This document shows positions 8,267 through 17,433 of a stretch of DNA of 46,961 bases, piece by piece. The stretch's first letter is position 1. Each line of letters opens with the position of its first letter. Both the position numbers and the translations under genes were made by a program. This DNA is from Ruminococcus sp. (GTDB lineage Bacteria > Bacillota_A > Clostridia > Oscillospirales > Ruminococcaceae), in the NCBI RefSeq assembly GCF_016283395.1, contig NZ_JAEEMU010000056.1, forward strand, positions 1 to 46,961, written 5' to 3'. The notes beneath the pieces are model-generated. The model was not told where the DNA came from. It worked only from the letters and a program-made list of their open reading frames with translations, and searched no databases.

Positions 8267-10213
8267 ATGAAAAATCTATTAGAAAAGTTTAGTTTCCGCA
8301 GAGTAATTCTTGCTCTTGCAGATGCATTCATCATCATGTCATCTGCTCTTATCGCAAATTTTATTCTTTCGTTCCTTAATTCGGAGATATCACGCTCCGA
8401 TATGCTTATGAGCTTTGTCGTCAGCTCTGTCACCTGTTGCGGCTCGCTGTTTATATTCGGAGCTTACAGCAAGCTCTGGAGATTTTTCCATAAACGTGAT
8501 TATCTGTCATGCGCCTACGGAGTCATCGGCGGTATCATTATCGCCTGTGGATTCATTTATATCATCAGAAAAAACGTAAACATCAATTATGCCTGCGTTC
8601 ACGGTCTGATATCTCTTATCGGCGTGTGCCTTTTCAGATTTCTCTTCAAGGAGACCTTTGTCACTTTCTCGGACTCTGTCACCGAAAACGGCAAAAAACG
8701 TACTATGATAGTGGGCGGCGGTCAGACCTGCCGAATGATACTTACCGAGATAAAAAATGCTACCGAATCCTCTTTCACAGATGACAAGGTAAGCGCAGTA
8801 TACGATCCTGTATGTATCATCGACGACGACAGATCAAAGATAGGTTCGGAAATACTCGGCGTTACTGTTGTAGGTACTACAAATGAGATAATCAAATTCG
8901 TGGATCAGCAGCACATCGAGCAGATAATCTTTGCTATCCCCTCCTGCCTTGAGGACGAGAGAAAGCGTATCCTCGATATATGTTCGTGTACAAAGCTCCC
9001 AGTTAAGGTAGTGCCTTTCATAGGCAATCTTATCTTTGACAACGGAAACACTCCTATCCTCACTCAGATGCGCGACATCAAGGTCGAGGATCTTCTTGGA
9101 CGCTCTCCTATAAAATTCGACAACGAGGAGATACGTCACTTCATCTACGGAAAAGTATGTATGGTAACAGGCGGAGGCGGTTCTATCGGCTCTGAGCTTG
9201 TCCGCCAGATCGCAAAATACGGTCCTCAGCAGATAATCATTGTGGATATCTACGAGAATAACGCTTACGCTATCCAGCAGGAGCTTGTCATGGACTACGG
9301 CGACAGCCTTAATCTTACCGTTCTAATCGCTTCCGTAAGAGACTATTACCGCATGAACCGCATATTTGAAAAGTACAAGCCCGATATCGTATTCCATGCG
9401 GCTGCTCACAAACACGTTCCTCTTATGGAAAATTCTCCTATGGAGGCTATCAAAAACAACGTTATAGGTACTTTCAACACCGCTTCGCTGGCACAGTTCC
9501 ACAAGGTCAAGAAATTCGTTATGGTATCCACCGACAAGGCTGTTAATCCTACGAATGTTATGGGAGCTTCAAAACGCTGCTGCGAAATGATAATACAGTA
9601 CCTCTCACAGCAGAGAGACTGCTATACCGAGTTCGTAACAACACGTTTCGGTAACGTTCTCGGCTCTAACGGCTCTGTAATACCGCTCTTCAAAAAGCAG
9701 ATAGAGCAGGGCAAGCCTGTTACCGTAACTCACCCCGATGTCATAAGATACTTTATGACAATACCCGAGGCTGTAAGCCTCGTCCTCGAAGCCGCTGCAA
9801 TAGCTCACGGCGGAGAGATATTCGTGCTTGATATGGGACAGCCTGTTCATATCGTAAAACTGGCTGAAAACCTTATACGTATGTACGGAAAAGAACCGTA
9901 TAAAGACGTTGAGATAAAGTTCACAGGTCTCCGTCCGGGCGAAAAGCTCCGCGAAGAGCTCCTCATGAACGAGGAGGGACTCAGAAAGACCTCAAACGAG
10001 CTTATCTTTATCGGTCAGCAGATAGAGCTTGACGGCGAAGAATTCATCAAAAAGCTCAGAAGGCTGCGAAATGCTGCTAACGAAAACCTCTGTGACCTTG
10101 TAGTTGAACAGCTCCATGAGATAGTTCCTACCTTTATTACTCCCGAGGAGTTCAACAGAGCCGAGATAATCAAGCACAGCAAAACAGAATTTGTCGAAAA
10201 TGTAAGGGACTGA
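8267..10213 (+). CDS. CapD/EpsC-type membrane nucleoside-diphosphate-sugar 4,6-dehydratase
   Basis: The 648-residue protein has about four N-terminal membrane spans (roughly residues 12-125). A CoA-binding-like Rossmann region follows (about 145-270, with IVGGGQTC at 148). The catalytic short-chain dehydrogenase domain starts near 295, with the nucleotide-binding loop GGGGSIGSE (302-310), STDKA (421-425) and MGASK (432-436). Met in place of the usual Tyr of YxxxK is characteristic of the WbpM/PglF/EpsC group, which converts UDP-GlcNAc to a 4-keto-6-deoxy sugar, first step of many bacillosamine or FucNAc pathways. The ATG follows GGGGGA. It is co-transcribed with the upstream phosphatase gene. 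The usual downstream aminotransferase and glycosyltransferases are absent, so the pathway is not completed here. Confidence 0.9.
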   Translation: MKNLLEKFSFRRVILALADAFIIMSSALIANFILSFLNSEISRSDMLMSFVVSSVTCCGSLFIFGAYSKLWRFFHKRDYLSCAYGVIGGIIIACGFIYIIRKNVNINYACVHGLISLIGVCLFRFLFKETFVTFSDSVTENGKKRTMIVGGGQTCRMILTEIKNATESSFTDDKVSAVYDPVCIIDDDRSKIGSEILGVTVVGTTNEIIKFVDQQHIEQIIFAIPSCLEDERKRILDICSCTKLPVKVVPFIGNLIFDNGNTPILTQMRDIKVEDLLGRSPIKFDNEEIRHFIYGKVCMVTGGGGSIGSELVRQIAKYGPQQIIIVDIYENNAYAIQQELVMDYGDSLNLTVLIASVRDYYRMNRIFEKYKPDIVFHAAAHKHVPLMENSPMEAIKNNVIGTFNTASLAQFHKVKKFVMVSTDKAVNPTNVMGASKRCCEMIIQYLSQQRDCYTEFVTTRFGNVLGSNGSVIPLFKKQIEQGKPVTVTHPDVIRYFMTIPEAVSLVLEAAAIAHGGEIFVLDMGQPVHIVKLAENLIRMYGKEPYKDVEIKFTGLRPGEKLREELLMNEEGLRKTSNELIFIGQQIELDGEEFIKKLRRLRNAANENLCDLVVEQLHEIVPTFITPEEFNRAEIIKHSKTEFVENVRD

Positions 10214-10225
10214 CTTCAGTCCCTT
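10204..10225 (+). terminator. Short hairpin at the stop codon of the capD-like gene
   Basis: A 10-bp perfect inverted repeat (10204-10213 with 10216-10225) includes the TGA stop. It has a 2-nt nominal loop and no long T tract, so it is at best a weak terminator or an mRNA end-stabiliser; the next gene may be partly read through. Confidence 0.4.
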
Positions 10226-10251
10226 TACTATTGCCATAAAGGAGAAGCAAT

Positions 10252-11298
10252 ATGATATACAGGACACCCGAATATTGCAGGGATTTCCGCTGTATCGCAG
10301 GAAAATGTAAAGACAGCTGCTGCAAGGGCTGGGAAATAGATATCGACACCGATACCGTGCGATATTACGAAAGTGTAGGCGGAGAATTCGGCAAAAGACT
10401 CAGAGACAATATCCGTGACGGCTGTTTCGTACTCACGGAAGATGAACGCTGCCCCTTTCTCAATGCTAAGGGGCTCTGCGATATATACACCGAGCTTGGC
10501 GAGGACAAGCTGTGCCGCATATGCTCCGATCACCCACGTTACTTCGAGTGGTTCGAGGGACTCAAAGAGGGCGGCGTAGGGCTGTGCTGCGAAGCCGCTG
10601 CGGAGCTTATACTGTCCCGTCCGTTCGAGCTTTCGGAGACCGATACCCCCTACGAAGAAGCCGCAGGCGGCTACGACGATGAGCTTTTCGAGCTTATATT
10701 ATCCGCAAGAAGCGATATGTTCCGTGTCCTCAGTGATGAGACTGTCCCCCTTGCCGATGCAATTTCGGATATCCTCGATATCGCCGCCGATACACAGGAA
10801 AGCATTGATATGCCATTCCCCGATAACGATACAGTAGCCTGCTCCCATGATCTTAGCCGTATTTTCGGCTGTTTCAGCGAGCTTGAACCCATTGACGAAA
10901 ACTGGCTGCCATACATAAAGGACTGCACCGAAAAGCTGAACTGTCTGCCTGAGCACGACAGCTCAGCTGACATATATCTCCGCAGGATAGCTCAGTACCT
11001 TATATTCCGCTACCTGCTGAAAAGTGTTTATGACGGAGAAATACTGGGGTATACCAAGTTTGCTGCAGTGAGCATCATCGTCATTAGCTCACTGTTCAGA
11101 TATTCCGCACTGAAAGGGACTGTCCTTAACCTTTCGGAATATGCCGAAATAGCTAAGAATTACTCAAAAGAGACGGAATACTGCGAGGAAAACATGGAAA
11201 AGCTCCTTGAACTTTTCGCAGACGAGCCCTTTTTCAGTATATCGGCTCTGAAAGACCTGCTGTATAAAAGTCTTGGCGGAAATGTGGACAATATCTGA
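10252..11298 (+). CDS. FliB-like cysteine-cluster protein (putative lysine-N-methylase family)
   Basis: The 348-residue protein has an N-terminal Cys-rich block: C9, C14, C19, C23 and C24 in FRCIAGKCKDSCCKGW. More cysteines follow in CPFL, LCDIY, LCRICSDHPRY and LCCEAA. This pattern matches the FliB family, named for flagellin lysine methylation in Salmonella, which carries a conserved cysteine cluster, probably binding a metal. The C-terminal half is helical and little conserved. The ATG at 10252 has AAAGGAG 8 bp upstream. No flagellar gene is present in the window, and many non-motile Firmicutes carry such genes, so the target may not be flagellin. Family call good, function inferred. Confidence 0.75.
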   Translation: MIYRTPEYCRDFRCIAGKCKDSCCKGWEIDIDTDTVRYYESVGGEFGKRLRDNIRDGCFVLTEDERCPFLNAKGLCDIYTELGEDKLCRICSDHPRYFEWFEGLKEGGVGLCCEAAAELILSRPFELSETDTPYEEAAGGYDDELFELILSARSDMFRVLSDETVPLADAISDILDIAADTQESIDMPFPDNDTVACSHDLSRIFGCFSELEPIDENWLPYIKDCTEKLNCLPEHDSSADIYLRRIAQYLIFRYLLKSVYDGEILGYTKFAAVSIIVISSLFRYSALKGTVLNLSEYAEIAKNYSKETEYCEENMEKLLELFADEPFFSISALKDLLYKSLGGNVDNI

Positions 11299-11336
11299 AA
11301 TATCCGCCTTTAAATGCGAAAACTAAGTGAAATTCA

Positions 11337-11365
11337 TTGAAATACTTGCAATATTATGATATAAT
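11337..11365 (+). promoter_or_regulatory. Sigma-A promoter of the LRR gene pair
   Basis: TTGAAA (11337-11342) and TATAAT (11360-11365) lie 17 bp apart, about 50 bp upstream of ATG 11416. GAGAGGG (11401-11407) serves as ribosome site. Confidence 0.75.
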
Positions 11366-11415
11366 GAATGTGAATTAACGGCTTTTGCCGCATAAATAAT
11401 GAGAGGGTAATATTT

Positions 11416-13734
11416 ATGTTTAACTGTAAAAAAACTGCCGCTTTTATCGCAGGTCTTATACTCTGCGCATCATCTGCGGCTTCACCTTTAGTCTCTTATG
11501 CAGTTATTGACGGTGCATCTGTTGAGGCAAATGACGGAGTCGAAGCTACAACTGCTGCTGCGGAAGAGGATTACAAGACCAGCGGCGATTTCAAGTATTC
11601 TCTTACTTCCGAGGGAAATATCTGTATCGAGGACTGCACCAGCACTGCGGAGTCTCTCGTTATACCCGATACTCTTGAAGGCAAAAAAGTAACAGAGCTT
11701 GGCAAGACTGCTCTTGGTAAAGACCACGAAAGCAATCCGTACACTTCCGTTACTATCCCTGCTTCCATTGAGTATATCTCCGCAGACAACCCTTTTATGT
11801 ACTGCACAAAGCTCAAGGAGATAAAAGTAGACAGCGGTAATGCTGAGTATACTTCTGTTGAAGGAGTCCTCTTTACCAAGGACATGAAAACTCTGATATG
11901 CTATCCGTGGTGCAAGGAGGGCGACAGCTATACTATCCCCGAGGGAGTTACTACTCTCGGATTTGCTTCGTTCTACAGTGCAAAACTCACCACTCTGAAT
12001 TTCCCGACTTCGCTTGAGATGATAGGTGCTTTCGCATTCGGCGACATGATATACCTTAAATCCGTGGATCTCAGTAAGACTATAATAAAGGCTCTCCCTA
12101 ACTATGCATTCTCGAATTGCAGCACAATGGAAAATATTATTTTCCCTGACAGTCTTGAAGCTATCGGCGGCGGTGCTTTTTCAAGCTGTAGTCTCATAAA
12201 GGATATAGCTCTCCCAGAGTCGCTCACGTCTATCGGACAGTATGCCTTCGTGGATACAGGGCTCGATACTATAGTTATCCCCGATTCTGTGCAGGAGATC
12301 GGCTATTCCGCTTTCGGATACCGCTCATCGGAATACGGCGGTATCATACCTATGAACGATTTTACCTTAGTCGGTAAGATAGGCGGTGCAGCTTACAAAT
12401 ATTCTACAGACTCCGACAGCGACTACGACTATAAAAACAGCTTCACTTTCCTCACCCGTGAGGAATATACACAGGAGAAAGAGCTCCTGAACTTAGAAAC
12501 TGTCAATTCAGGCGATTATACCTACGCTATCAAGAACAATACAACTCTGCTCATCTCATGCAGAGCTGCGGACAAGACCGTTACTGTACCCTCGGAAATA
12601 GACGGAAATACAATAACTGTCGTATACCCCGGCTGCTTCACACCTTGTCAGGCTGAGGAGATAATCCTGCCCGATACAGTCACTGAAATAAGAGAAAGTG
12701 CATTCCTGCAATGTCCAGAGCTCAAAACTCTCATTATCCCCGAAAGTGTAAAGAAAATAGGTCAGGCTGCCTTTGCTGAATGTGCAAAGCTTGAAACTAT
12801 CGAGTTCAAGGGTGCTGAGACTATCGCAGAAGCTGTGTTCAGCGGCTGCGGCGCACTGAAAAAAGTAACAGCCGCAGGCTGTCTGAAGGACTGGCAGGAC
12901 GATGAACCTTTCGTATACTGCCCGCTGCTTGAAGAAATAAACATCGGTGAGGGCGACGGAAATTACAGCTCTAACGACGGTATCCTCTACTCAAAGGACA
13001 AGACTTCACTTCTCTGCTACCCTGCAAATAAATCGGGCGACAGCTTCACTGTTCCCAACAGTGTAAAGGAGATAGGCATGTCTGCTTTCCTCAACAATAA
13101 GAACATCAAAAGCGTGAAAATGTCCAAAGTTGAGAAAATACTTGCATACGCATTTGAGGGCTGCTCAAATCTCAGCTCCGTTGAGGTCTCAGAAAAACTT
13201 AATACTATCGAAGCAGACGCATTTTATAACTGCACTTCACTGAAAAGCCTGAGACTTTACGAAAACCTCAAAACTATCGGCACTTGTGCATTCGGTTACT
13301 GCAAGGACCATTCTTCCGATGCTGAAACCGATACTGATACTGACACCGACTCGAAGGACTCCGAAACAGGCAATGACCTTCTCGTTGCAGGCTTCAAGCT
13401 CTATGCTCCCGAAAGCTCTAAGGCATATGAATACGCTAAAGAAAACGGCATTGAGGTCATTACAAATACAACAGAAATACTCGGAAAGAACATGGATACA
13501 CGCTTCCTTTATACCCTAATCGGCATCATAAGCGCAGCTATCCTCACAGTCCTCGGCATACTCATCGGCAAGGGCGTAAAAAAGAAGAAGGCTGCTGCTG
13601 ATAAAGCCAGAAGAAAAGAAAAGGCAGCCGAGCTCCGCAGCAAGAAGCAGGAGGAAGAAAAGGCTGACGAGGACGCAGATGACGATGATGAAGAATATGA
13701 GGACGATGAGGAGGAAGTATCCGATGAGGATTGA
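11416..13734 (+). CDS. BspA-type leucine-rich-repeat surface protein, membrane anchored
   Basis: The 772-residue protein has an N-terminal signal peptide (Lys-rich start then a hydrophobic core, about residues 1-30). Two blocks of LRR_5 (BspA/TpLRR) repeats follow, with recurring units like LPDSLEAIGGGAFSSC and IPESVKKIGQAAFAEC, roughly residues 50-320 and 355-640. A short Asp/Thr-rich stretch (near 635-655) leads to one membrane span (about 696-717). The last 55 residues are first Lys/Arg/Ala-rich and then almost all Asp/Glu. Such repeats often mediate adhesion to proteins or cells; a binding partner cannot be inferred. The topology implies an outside repeat domain and a charged cytoplasmic tail. 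Its end overlaps the next, similar gene by 11 bp. Confidence 0.87.
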   Translation: MFNCKKTAAFIAGLILCASSAASPLVSYAVIDGASVEANDGVEATTAAAEEDYKTSGDFKYSLTSEGNICIEDCTSTAESLVIPDTLEGKKVTELGKTALGKDHESNPYTSVTIPASIEYISADNPFMYCTKLKEIKVDSGNAEYTSVEGVLFTKDMKTLICYPWCKEGDSYTIPEGVTTLGFASFYSAKLTTLNFPTSLEMIGAFAFGDMIYLKSVDLSKTIIKALPNYAFSNCSTMENIIFPDSLEAIGGGAFSSCSLIKDIALPESLTSIGQYAFVDTGLDTIVIPDSVQEIGYSAFGYRSSEYGGIIPMNDFTLVGKIGGAAYKYSTDSDSDYDYKNSFTFLTREEYTQEKELLNLETVNSGDYTYAIKNNTTLLISCRAADKTVTVPSEIDGNTITVVYPGCFTPCQAEEIILPDTVTEIRESAFLQCPELKTLIIPESVKKIGQAAFAECAKLETIEFKGAETIAEAVFSGCGALKKVTAAGCLKDWQDDEPFVYCPLLEEINIGEGDGNYSSNDGILYSKDKTSLLCYPANKSGDSFTVPNSVKEIGMSAFLNNKNIKSVKMSKVEKILAYAFEGCSNLSSVEVSEKLNTIEADAFYNCTSLKSLRLYENLKTIGTCAFGYCKDHSSDAETDTDTDTDSKDSETGNDLLVAGFKLYAPESSKAYEYAKENGIEVITNTTEILGKNMDTRFLYTLIGIISAAILTVLGILIGKGVKKKKAAADKARRKEKAAELRSKKQEEEKADEDADDDDEEYEDDEEEVSDED

Positions 13735-15259
13735 TATAAAAAAGGCTGCCGCTTTATTTGTAGCAGGCTTTATGACATTATGCAGCGTACCGTTCAGTGC
13801 TGCTGCTGATAATTTACAGGGTGCAGGCGACGATCCGTTGACTGACGGTTCGTTTGTCTTTGAGCTCACAGACGACAATACTTACAAGATAACTCAGTGT
13901 ACGGCTACTATCGTAGAATCCATACCTTCAATGAGAAACGGTACTGCTGTAACAGCTATCGGTGAGGGCGCATTTCTGAACTGTACTGCAATAACCTCAC
14001 TTGATATCCCCGACTCTGTAACTACTATTGAACCAAGAGCCTTTTACGGCTGTGCATCGCTCAAAAACGTAAAACTGCCGAAAAAGCTGAAATCTCTCGG
14101 TGAATATGCATTCTTCTCGTGCAGTGCTCTCGAAAGCGTAAAGCTGCCTGATACACTTACGGAAGTTGCTCCGTTTACATTCGCACTTTGCGATAATCTT
14201 GAAAATGTAGAGCTTCCCGATACCATAACTTCATTCGGCGACTATGCATTTTATCAGTGCGGCAAGATAAGCTCATTCCGTCTGCCTGCTTCGCTTAAAG
14301 AAATAAACGACAACGCTATGGGCTGCTGGTTCTCAATAAATGATATTGATGCTTCCGCAACGAGCAATTTCATCTATGAGAACGAGATGCTAATGGATAA
14401 AGACAAGCACTTTATCTACCGTGCTTCAACTGAGATAAGCGGCGATGTAGTCATTCCCAACGGTGTAAACACTGTCAAAAGCGGTGCATTTTCCACCTGC
14501 GCCCAGATAACCAATCTGTTCCTGCCTAATTCGCTGGTATACATAGAAGACGAAGCGTTCAGGAACTGCTCATCTATCAAGAAAACTGACTTCGCAGAGG
14601 GCCTCAAAAGCATCGGATTTGGTGCATTTATGTTCGATATGGGACTTGAGACCGTAGACCTGCCGGCTTCTCTTGAACTTATTGACGAACTTGGTTTTGC
14701 TTATTGTATGAAGCTGAATAAGGTAGTGCTTACAGAGGGACTAAAGACCATAGGCAAGGAAGCGTTCCTCGGCTGTGAGGAGCTGAAACAGGTAAATATA
14801 CCAAAGAGCGTAGCTCAGGTCGGTGAAGATGCTTTCGGTTTCACTTATGCAAACGAGCAGAAAACCAAGGTAAGCGGCTTCTCTATGAGCGTGTTCTCAA
14901 GCTCGGCAGCTGAAAAATACGCAAAGGCTAACAGTATAGAGTATACAGCCAAAGATGTAAATATTGCGAAGTTTGCTTTTATAGCTGCAATGGTAGGTAT
15001 TATCATTGCCGTTATCGTATTCGCAATAGTCCTTATGAAGCGCAGCAAAAAAACAGCTCCCACAAGCGCAAGAAAGGCTGCAAAAGAAGCTGCTAAAAAG
15101 GTTAAGGAAGAAGCTGAGGAAAGAGAATACAAGAAGCTCATCGCCGATGAAAATGACGATGATGACGATGATGGCGATGAAGAGGACGACTCAGAAGAAT
15201 ATGATGATGACATTTCCGACGAGGACGATGACTCAGAAGAAGATGCCGAAGAAGAATAA
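13724..15259 (+). CDS. Second BspA-type leucine-rich-repeat membrane-anchored protein
   Basis: I choose ATG 13724, preceded by GAGGAAG, because it gives a clean signal peptide (MRIDIKKAAALFVAGF onward); an in-frame ATG at 13679 would add 15 non-signal residues. The product is 511 residues. About nine LRR_5 repeats lie at roughly 40-390, with units such as IPDSVTTIEPRAFYGC. One membrane span (about 413-437) is followed by a 74-residue tail that changes from Lys/Ala-rich to a run of Asp and Glu. The plan copies that of the upstream gene, so the pair probably arose by duplication. The 11-bp overlap with the upstream coding end suggests translational coupling. Likely a surface adhesin or sensor; function not known. 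Confidence 0.87.
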   Translation: MRIDIKKAAALFVAGFMTLCSVPFSAAADNLQGAGDDPLTDGSFVFELTDDNTYKITQCTATIVESIPSMRNGTAVTAIGEGAFLNCTAITSLDIPDSVTTIEPRAFYGCASLKNVKLPKKLKSLGEYAFFSCSALESVKLPDTLTEVAPFTFALCDNLENVELPDTITSFGDYAFYQCGKISSFRLPASLKEINDNAMGCWFSINDIDASATSNFIYENEMLMDKDKHFIYRASTEISGDVVIPNGVNTVKSGAFSTCAQITNLFLPNSLVYIEDEAFRNCSSIKKTDFAEGLKSIGFGAFMFDMGLETVDLPASLELIDELGFAYCMKLNKVVLTEGLKTIGKEAFLGCEELKQVNIPKSVAQVGEDAFGFTYANEQKTKVSGFSMSVFSSSAAEKYAKANSIEYTAKDVNIAKFAFIAAMVGIIIAVIVFAIVLMKRSKKTAPTSARKAAKEAAKKVKEEAEEREYKKLIADENDDDDDDGDEEDDSEEYDDDISDEDDDSEEDAEEE

Positions 15260-15271
15260 ATTGAAAATCAT

Positions 15272-15300
15272 AGGGGCGGATAATATCCGCCCCTTTTATT
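15272..15300 (+). terminator. GC-rich palindrome acting as terminator of the LRR pair
   Basis: The 11-bp arms 15272-15282 and 15284-15294 around a single A are followed by a T-rich tract. The stem core, GGGCGGATA with TATCCGCCC, recurs exactly at 17594 and 44921, so this terminator is also a member of a dispersed palindromic repeat family. Confidence 0.75.
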
Positions 15301-15354
15301 TCGTAATTAAAGTCCCGTAAGCGATGTACGAGTATGGGCGCAGTGTCACGCTGC
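15301..15354. repeat. Dispersed repeat, copy 1 (inverted relative to the copy near 22.3 kb)
   Basis: Read on the minus strand this stretch has an imperfect palindrome GCAGCGTGACACTGC, then GTACATCGCTTACGG and ACTTTAATTAC. The same blocks, in the same order, occur on the plus strand at 22285-22384, separated there by about 45 extra bases. It is not coding. Confidence 0.6.
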
Positions 15355-15759
15355 TTATTTCTTCTTGATTATGTCGTTTCTGGAGACTTGTTTCCTGTCG
15401 ATATCCTTCAGAATAAAGCCTGCATTTGCGCCCTCAGAAACCGACTCGCACACTTTGCGGAACTGCTCTATACCAATAATAGTCGTTGGTGTGCCTGCGT
15501 TTCCATTGTGTACCAGCAGCACATTGTCACCCACAAAGAACACGCCGCCTGTTACAGTACCCGTAACTACCGTGCCTCTGCCTGTTATAGTAAAAACATC
15601 GGTAACAACAAACTCTGAATACGTACCCTCTGCAACTCCCGACTGCGGAGTATAATACGCCTCGTATTCGCGAAGCTCCTTTTCATCATCGGTCATAAAA
15701 CCCGTATCAGAAGGTTCGCGGTTGAATATCTTGTCCTTGAGCTTATCCAGAAATCCCAT
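15355..15759 (-). CDS. Stand-alone EF-Tu domain-2-like beta-barrel protein
   Basis: The 134-residue protein has a short charged N-terminus (MGFLDKLKDKIFN). A segment at about residues 47-120 then matches domain 2 of translational GTPases: VFTITGRGTVVTGTVTGG and FFVGDNVLL resemble the EF-Tu/SelB signature, with the later KVCESVSEGANAGFIL like the domain-2 end. No GTP-binding domain is present, so it cannot be a GTPase on its own. A ribosome or tRNA interaction, or a fold-only role, is possible. GGAGG lies just upstream of the ATG at 15759. It is the last gene of an apparent rnhA-desulfurase operon, 15 bp after the desulfurase stop. Domain assignment is good, function unknown. Confidence 0.75.
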   Translation of the reverse strand: MGFLDKLKDKIFNREPSDTGFMTDDEKELREYEAYYTPQSGVAEGTYSEFVVTDVFTITGRGTVVTGTVTGGVFFVGDNVLLVHNGNAGTPTTIIGIEQFRKVCESVSEGANAGFILKDIDRKQVSRNDIIKKK

Positions 15760-15774
15760 GATCTTACCTCCATT

Positions 15775-16971
15775 TCATTGTCTGTTAGTTTTTTCGTTCT
15801 TCATCATTCTTTCCCATGCAGGCGACTTTGAACGCAGTTTTTCGGCTGATTTAGTGATAACTTCGAGGATATAGCTGATATCCTCATCTGTTATATCCTC
15901 CTCTATAGAAAGTCTCAGGGAGCTGTGAGCAGCTTCACTGCTGAGACCAATAGACATAAGTACGTGTGACGGGTCATTTGAGCCCGATGTACAGGCTGAA
16001 CCCGATGAACCGCAGATACCGTTCAGGTCAAGCATGAGCAGGAGTGCTTCCCCGTCAATACCCTCAAAGGAGATATTGATATTCCCTGCAAGCCGCCTTT
16101 CCCTGTCGCCGTTAAGACGGGTATGCGGTATTTTGAGAAGCCCGTCAATAAGGCGGTCTCTCTTTGAAGCTGTTACAGCAGCTTTTTCTGCAATACTGCG
16201 CGTTGCAGCTTCTACGGCTGCTCCAAGACCTACGATAGCAGGCACATTTTCCGTACCTGCACGTTTTCCGCGCTCCTGACCGCCGCCGTGTATAAGATTA
16301 GGCAGAACTATACCCTTGCGGATATAAAGTGCGCCTATCCCTTTCTGAGCGTGTATCTTATGCCCCGAAACTGAAAGCATATCTATGACCTGCCTGTGTA
16401 CGTCAATATCAACGTGTCCCACAGCCTGTACTGCGTCTGTGTGGAAAAGCACTCCCTTTTCCCTGCACAAAGCAGCTATCTCGCCAACTGGCTGGATAGT
16501 GCCTATCTCGTTATTTGCGTACATGACAGTAACAAGTGCAGTATCATCGCGTATAGCCTTTTTTACGTCCTCGGGGTCGATAAGCCCCTTGTCATTTACA
16601 GGGATATATGTTACTTCAAAGCCGCGGTCACTGAGATATCCGCAGGTGTGGAGCACAGAATGATGCTCGAAAACGGAAGTAACGATGTGCTTCTTACCCT
16701 TTTCAGTCATAAGCTCCGCAGCACCCTTTATAGCCCAGTTATTCGACTCTGACCCGCCGCTTGTAAAGAATATCTCTCTCGGCTCTGCACCTATTGACTT
16801 TGCCGCTTTTTCACGGGCTGTCTCAACAGCCTTCTGTGCGTCGCGTCCCAGCTTGTATATACTCGAAGCGTTGCCGTATGCCGTTGTGAAATAGGGCAGC
16901 ATAGCGTTCAGGACTTCCTCCGAGACTGCCGTAGTCGCAGCATTATCTGCATAAACAAATCGCTTTTCCAA
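15775..16971 (-). CDS. Cysteine desulfurase, NifS/IscS family
   Basis: This 398-residue PLP enzyme removes sulfur from cysteine for Fe-S cluster or thio-cofactor assembly. It shows YADNAATT at the N-terminus, H104, FHTDAVQ (D179 binding the PLP nitrogen), SGHK with the Schiff-base lysine K205, and the sulfur-accepting C327 inside SGSACTSGS. The short insert-free cysteine loop places it with the NifS/IscS class rather than SufS. The start is a TTG with AGGAGA 9 bp upstream; no ATG fits. It follows the RNase HI gene by 12 bp. No IscU, SufU or ThiI partner is beside it, so the physiological acceptor is uncertain. Confidence 0.93.
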   Translation of the reverse strand: MEKRFVYADNAATTAVSEEVLNAMLPYFTTAYGNASSIYKLGRDAQKAVETAREKAAKSIGAEPREIFFTSGGSESNNWAIKGAAELMTEKGKKHIVTSVFEHHSVLHTCGYLSDRGFEVTYIPVNDKGLIDPEDVKKAIRDDTALVTVMYANNEIGTIQPVGEIAALCREKGVLFHTDAVQAVGHVDIDVHRQVIDMLSVSGHKIHAQKGIGALYIRKGIVLPNLIHGGGQERGKRAGTENVPAIVGLGAAVEAATRSIAEKAAVTASKRDRLIDGLLKIPHTRLNGDRERRLAGNINISFEGIDGEALLLMLDLNGICGSSGSACTSGSNDPSHVLMSIGLSSEAAHSSLRLSIEEDITDEDISYILEVITKSAEKLRSKSPAWERMMKNEKTNRQ

Positions 16972-16983
16972 AGGATATTTCTC

Positions 16984-17433
16984 CTATTTCGAGTAAATAT
17001 CGCGCTGTTCCACTGCAAGTCGGTCACAGCGTTCGTTTTCGGGGTGTCCTGCGTGTCCCTTTACCCAATTGAACGTAACGTCATGCTTTTCAAGGAGCGG
17101 CAGGAGCTGCTCCCACAGGTCAACGTTCAAAGCAGGCTTCTTGTCGGACTTTATCCAGCCCTTTTTCTTCCAGCCGTATACCCAGCCCTTAGTTACGCTG
17201 TCAACTACGTATTTGCTGTCGGTAGTAAGAATGACTTTGCATGGCTCTTTCAGAGCCGACAGTCCTGTGATGACACCGAGAAGTTCCATTCTGTTGTTGG
17301 TGGTGGCACTGTCGCCGCCAGAGAGCTCCTTTTCTATATTGCCGAAACGAAGCACTACACCGTATCCCCCGGGACCCGGATTGCCGCTGCAAGCACCGTC
17401 TGTGAATATCTCAACTGTTTTTATATGTCTCAC
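16984..17433 (-). CDS. rnhA: Ribonuclease HI
   Basis: The 149-residue protein is of standard length and has all four catalytic carboxylates: D12 in [12 protein letters not shown]50 in NNRMELLG, D72 in TTDSKYV and D137 in NERCDRLA, plus the [10 protein letters not shown] loop. It cleaves the RNA strand of RNA-DNA hybrids, for example primers and R-loops. The start is taken as GTG 17433; an in-frame TAA lies three codons further upstream and no ATG fits before residue 49. The only purine-rich site overlaps the start, so translation initiation is unusual. It is the first gene of a three-gene minus-strand unit. Confidence 0.93.
   Translation of the reverse strand: MRHIKTVEIFTDGACSGNPGPGGYGVVLRFGNIEKELSGGDSATTNNRMELLGVITGLSALKEPCKVILTTDSKYVVDSVTKGWVYGWKKKGWIKSDKKPALNVDLWEQLLPLLEKHDVTFNWVKGHAGHPENERCDRLAVEQRDIYSK

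Noticed and set aside
13679..13723. Upstream ATG for the second LRR gene
   Set aside because: It would place 15 charged residues before the signal peptide and lie deep inside the first LRR gene; ATG 13724 has a ribosome site and a clean signal peptide.
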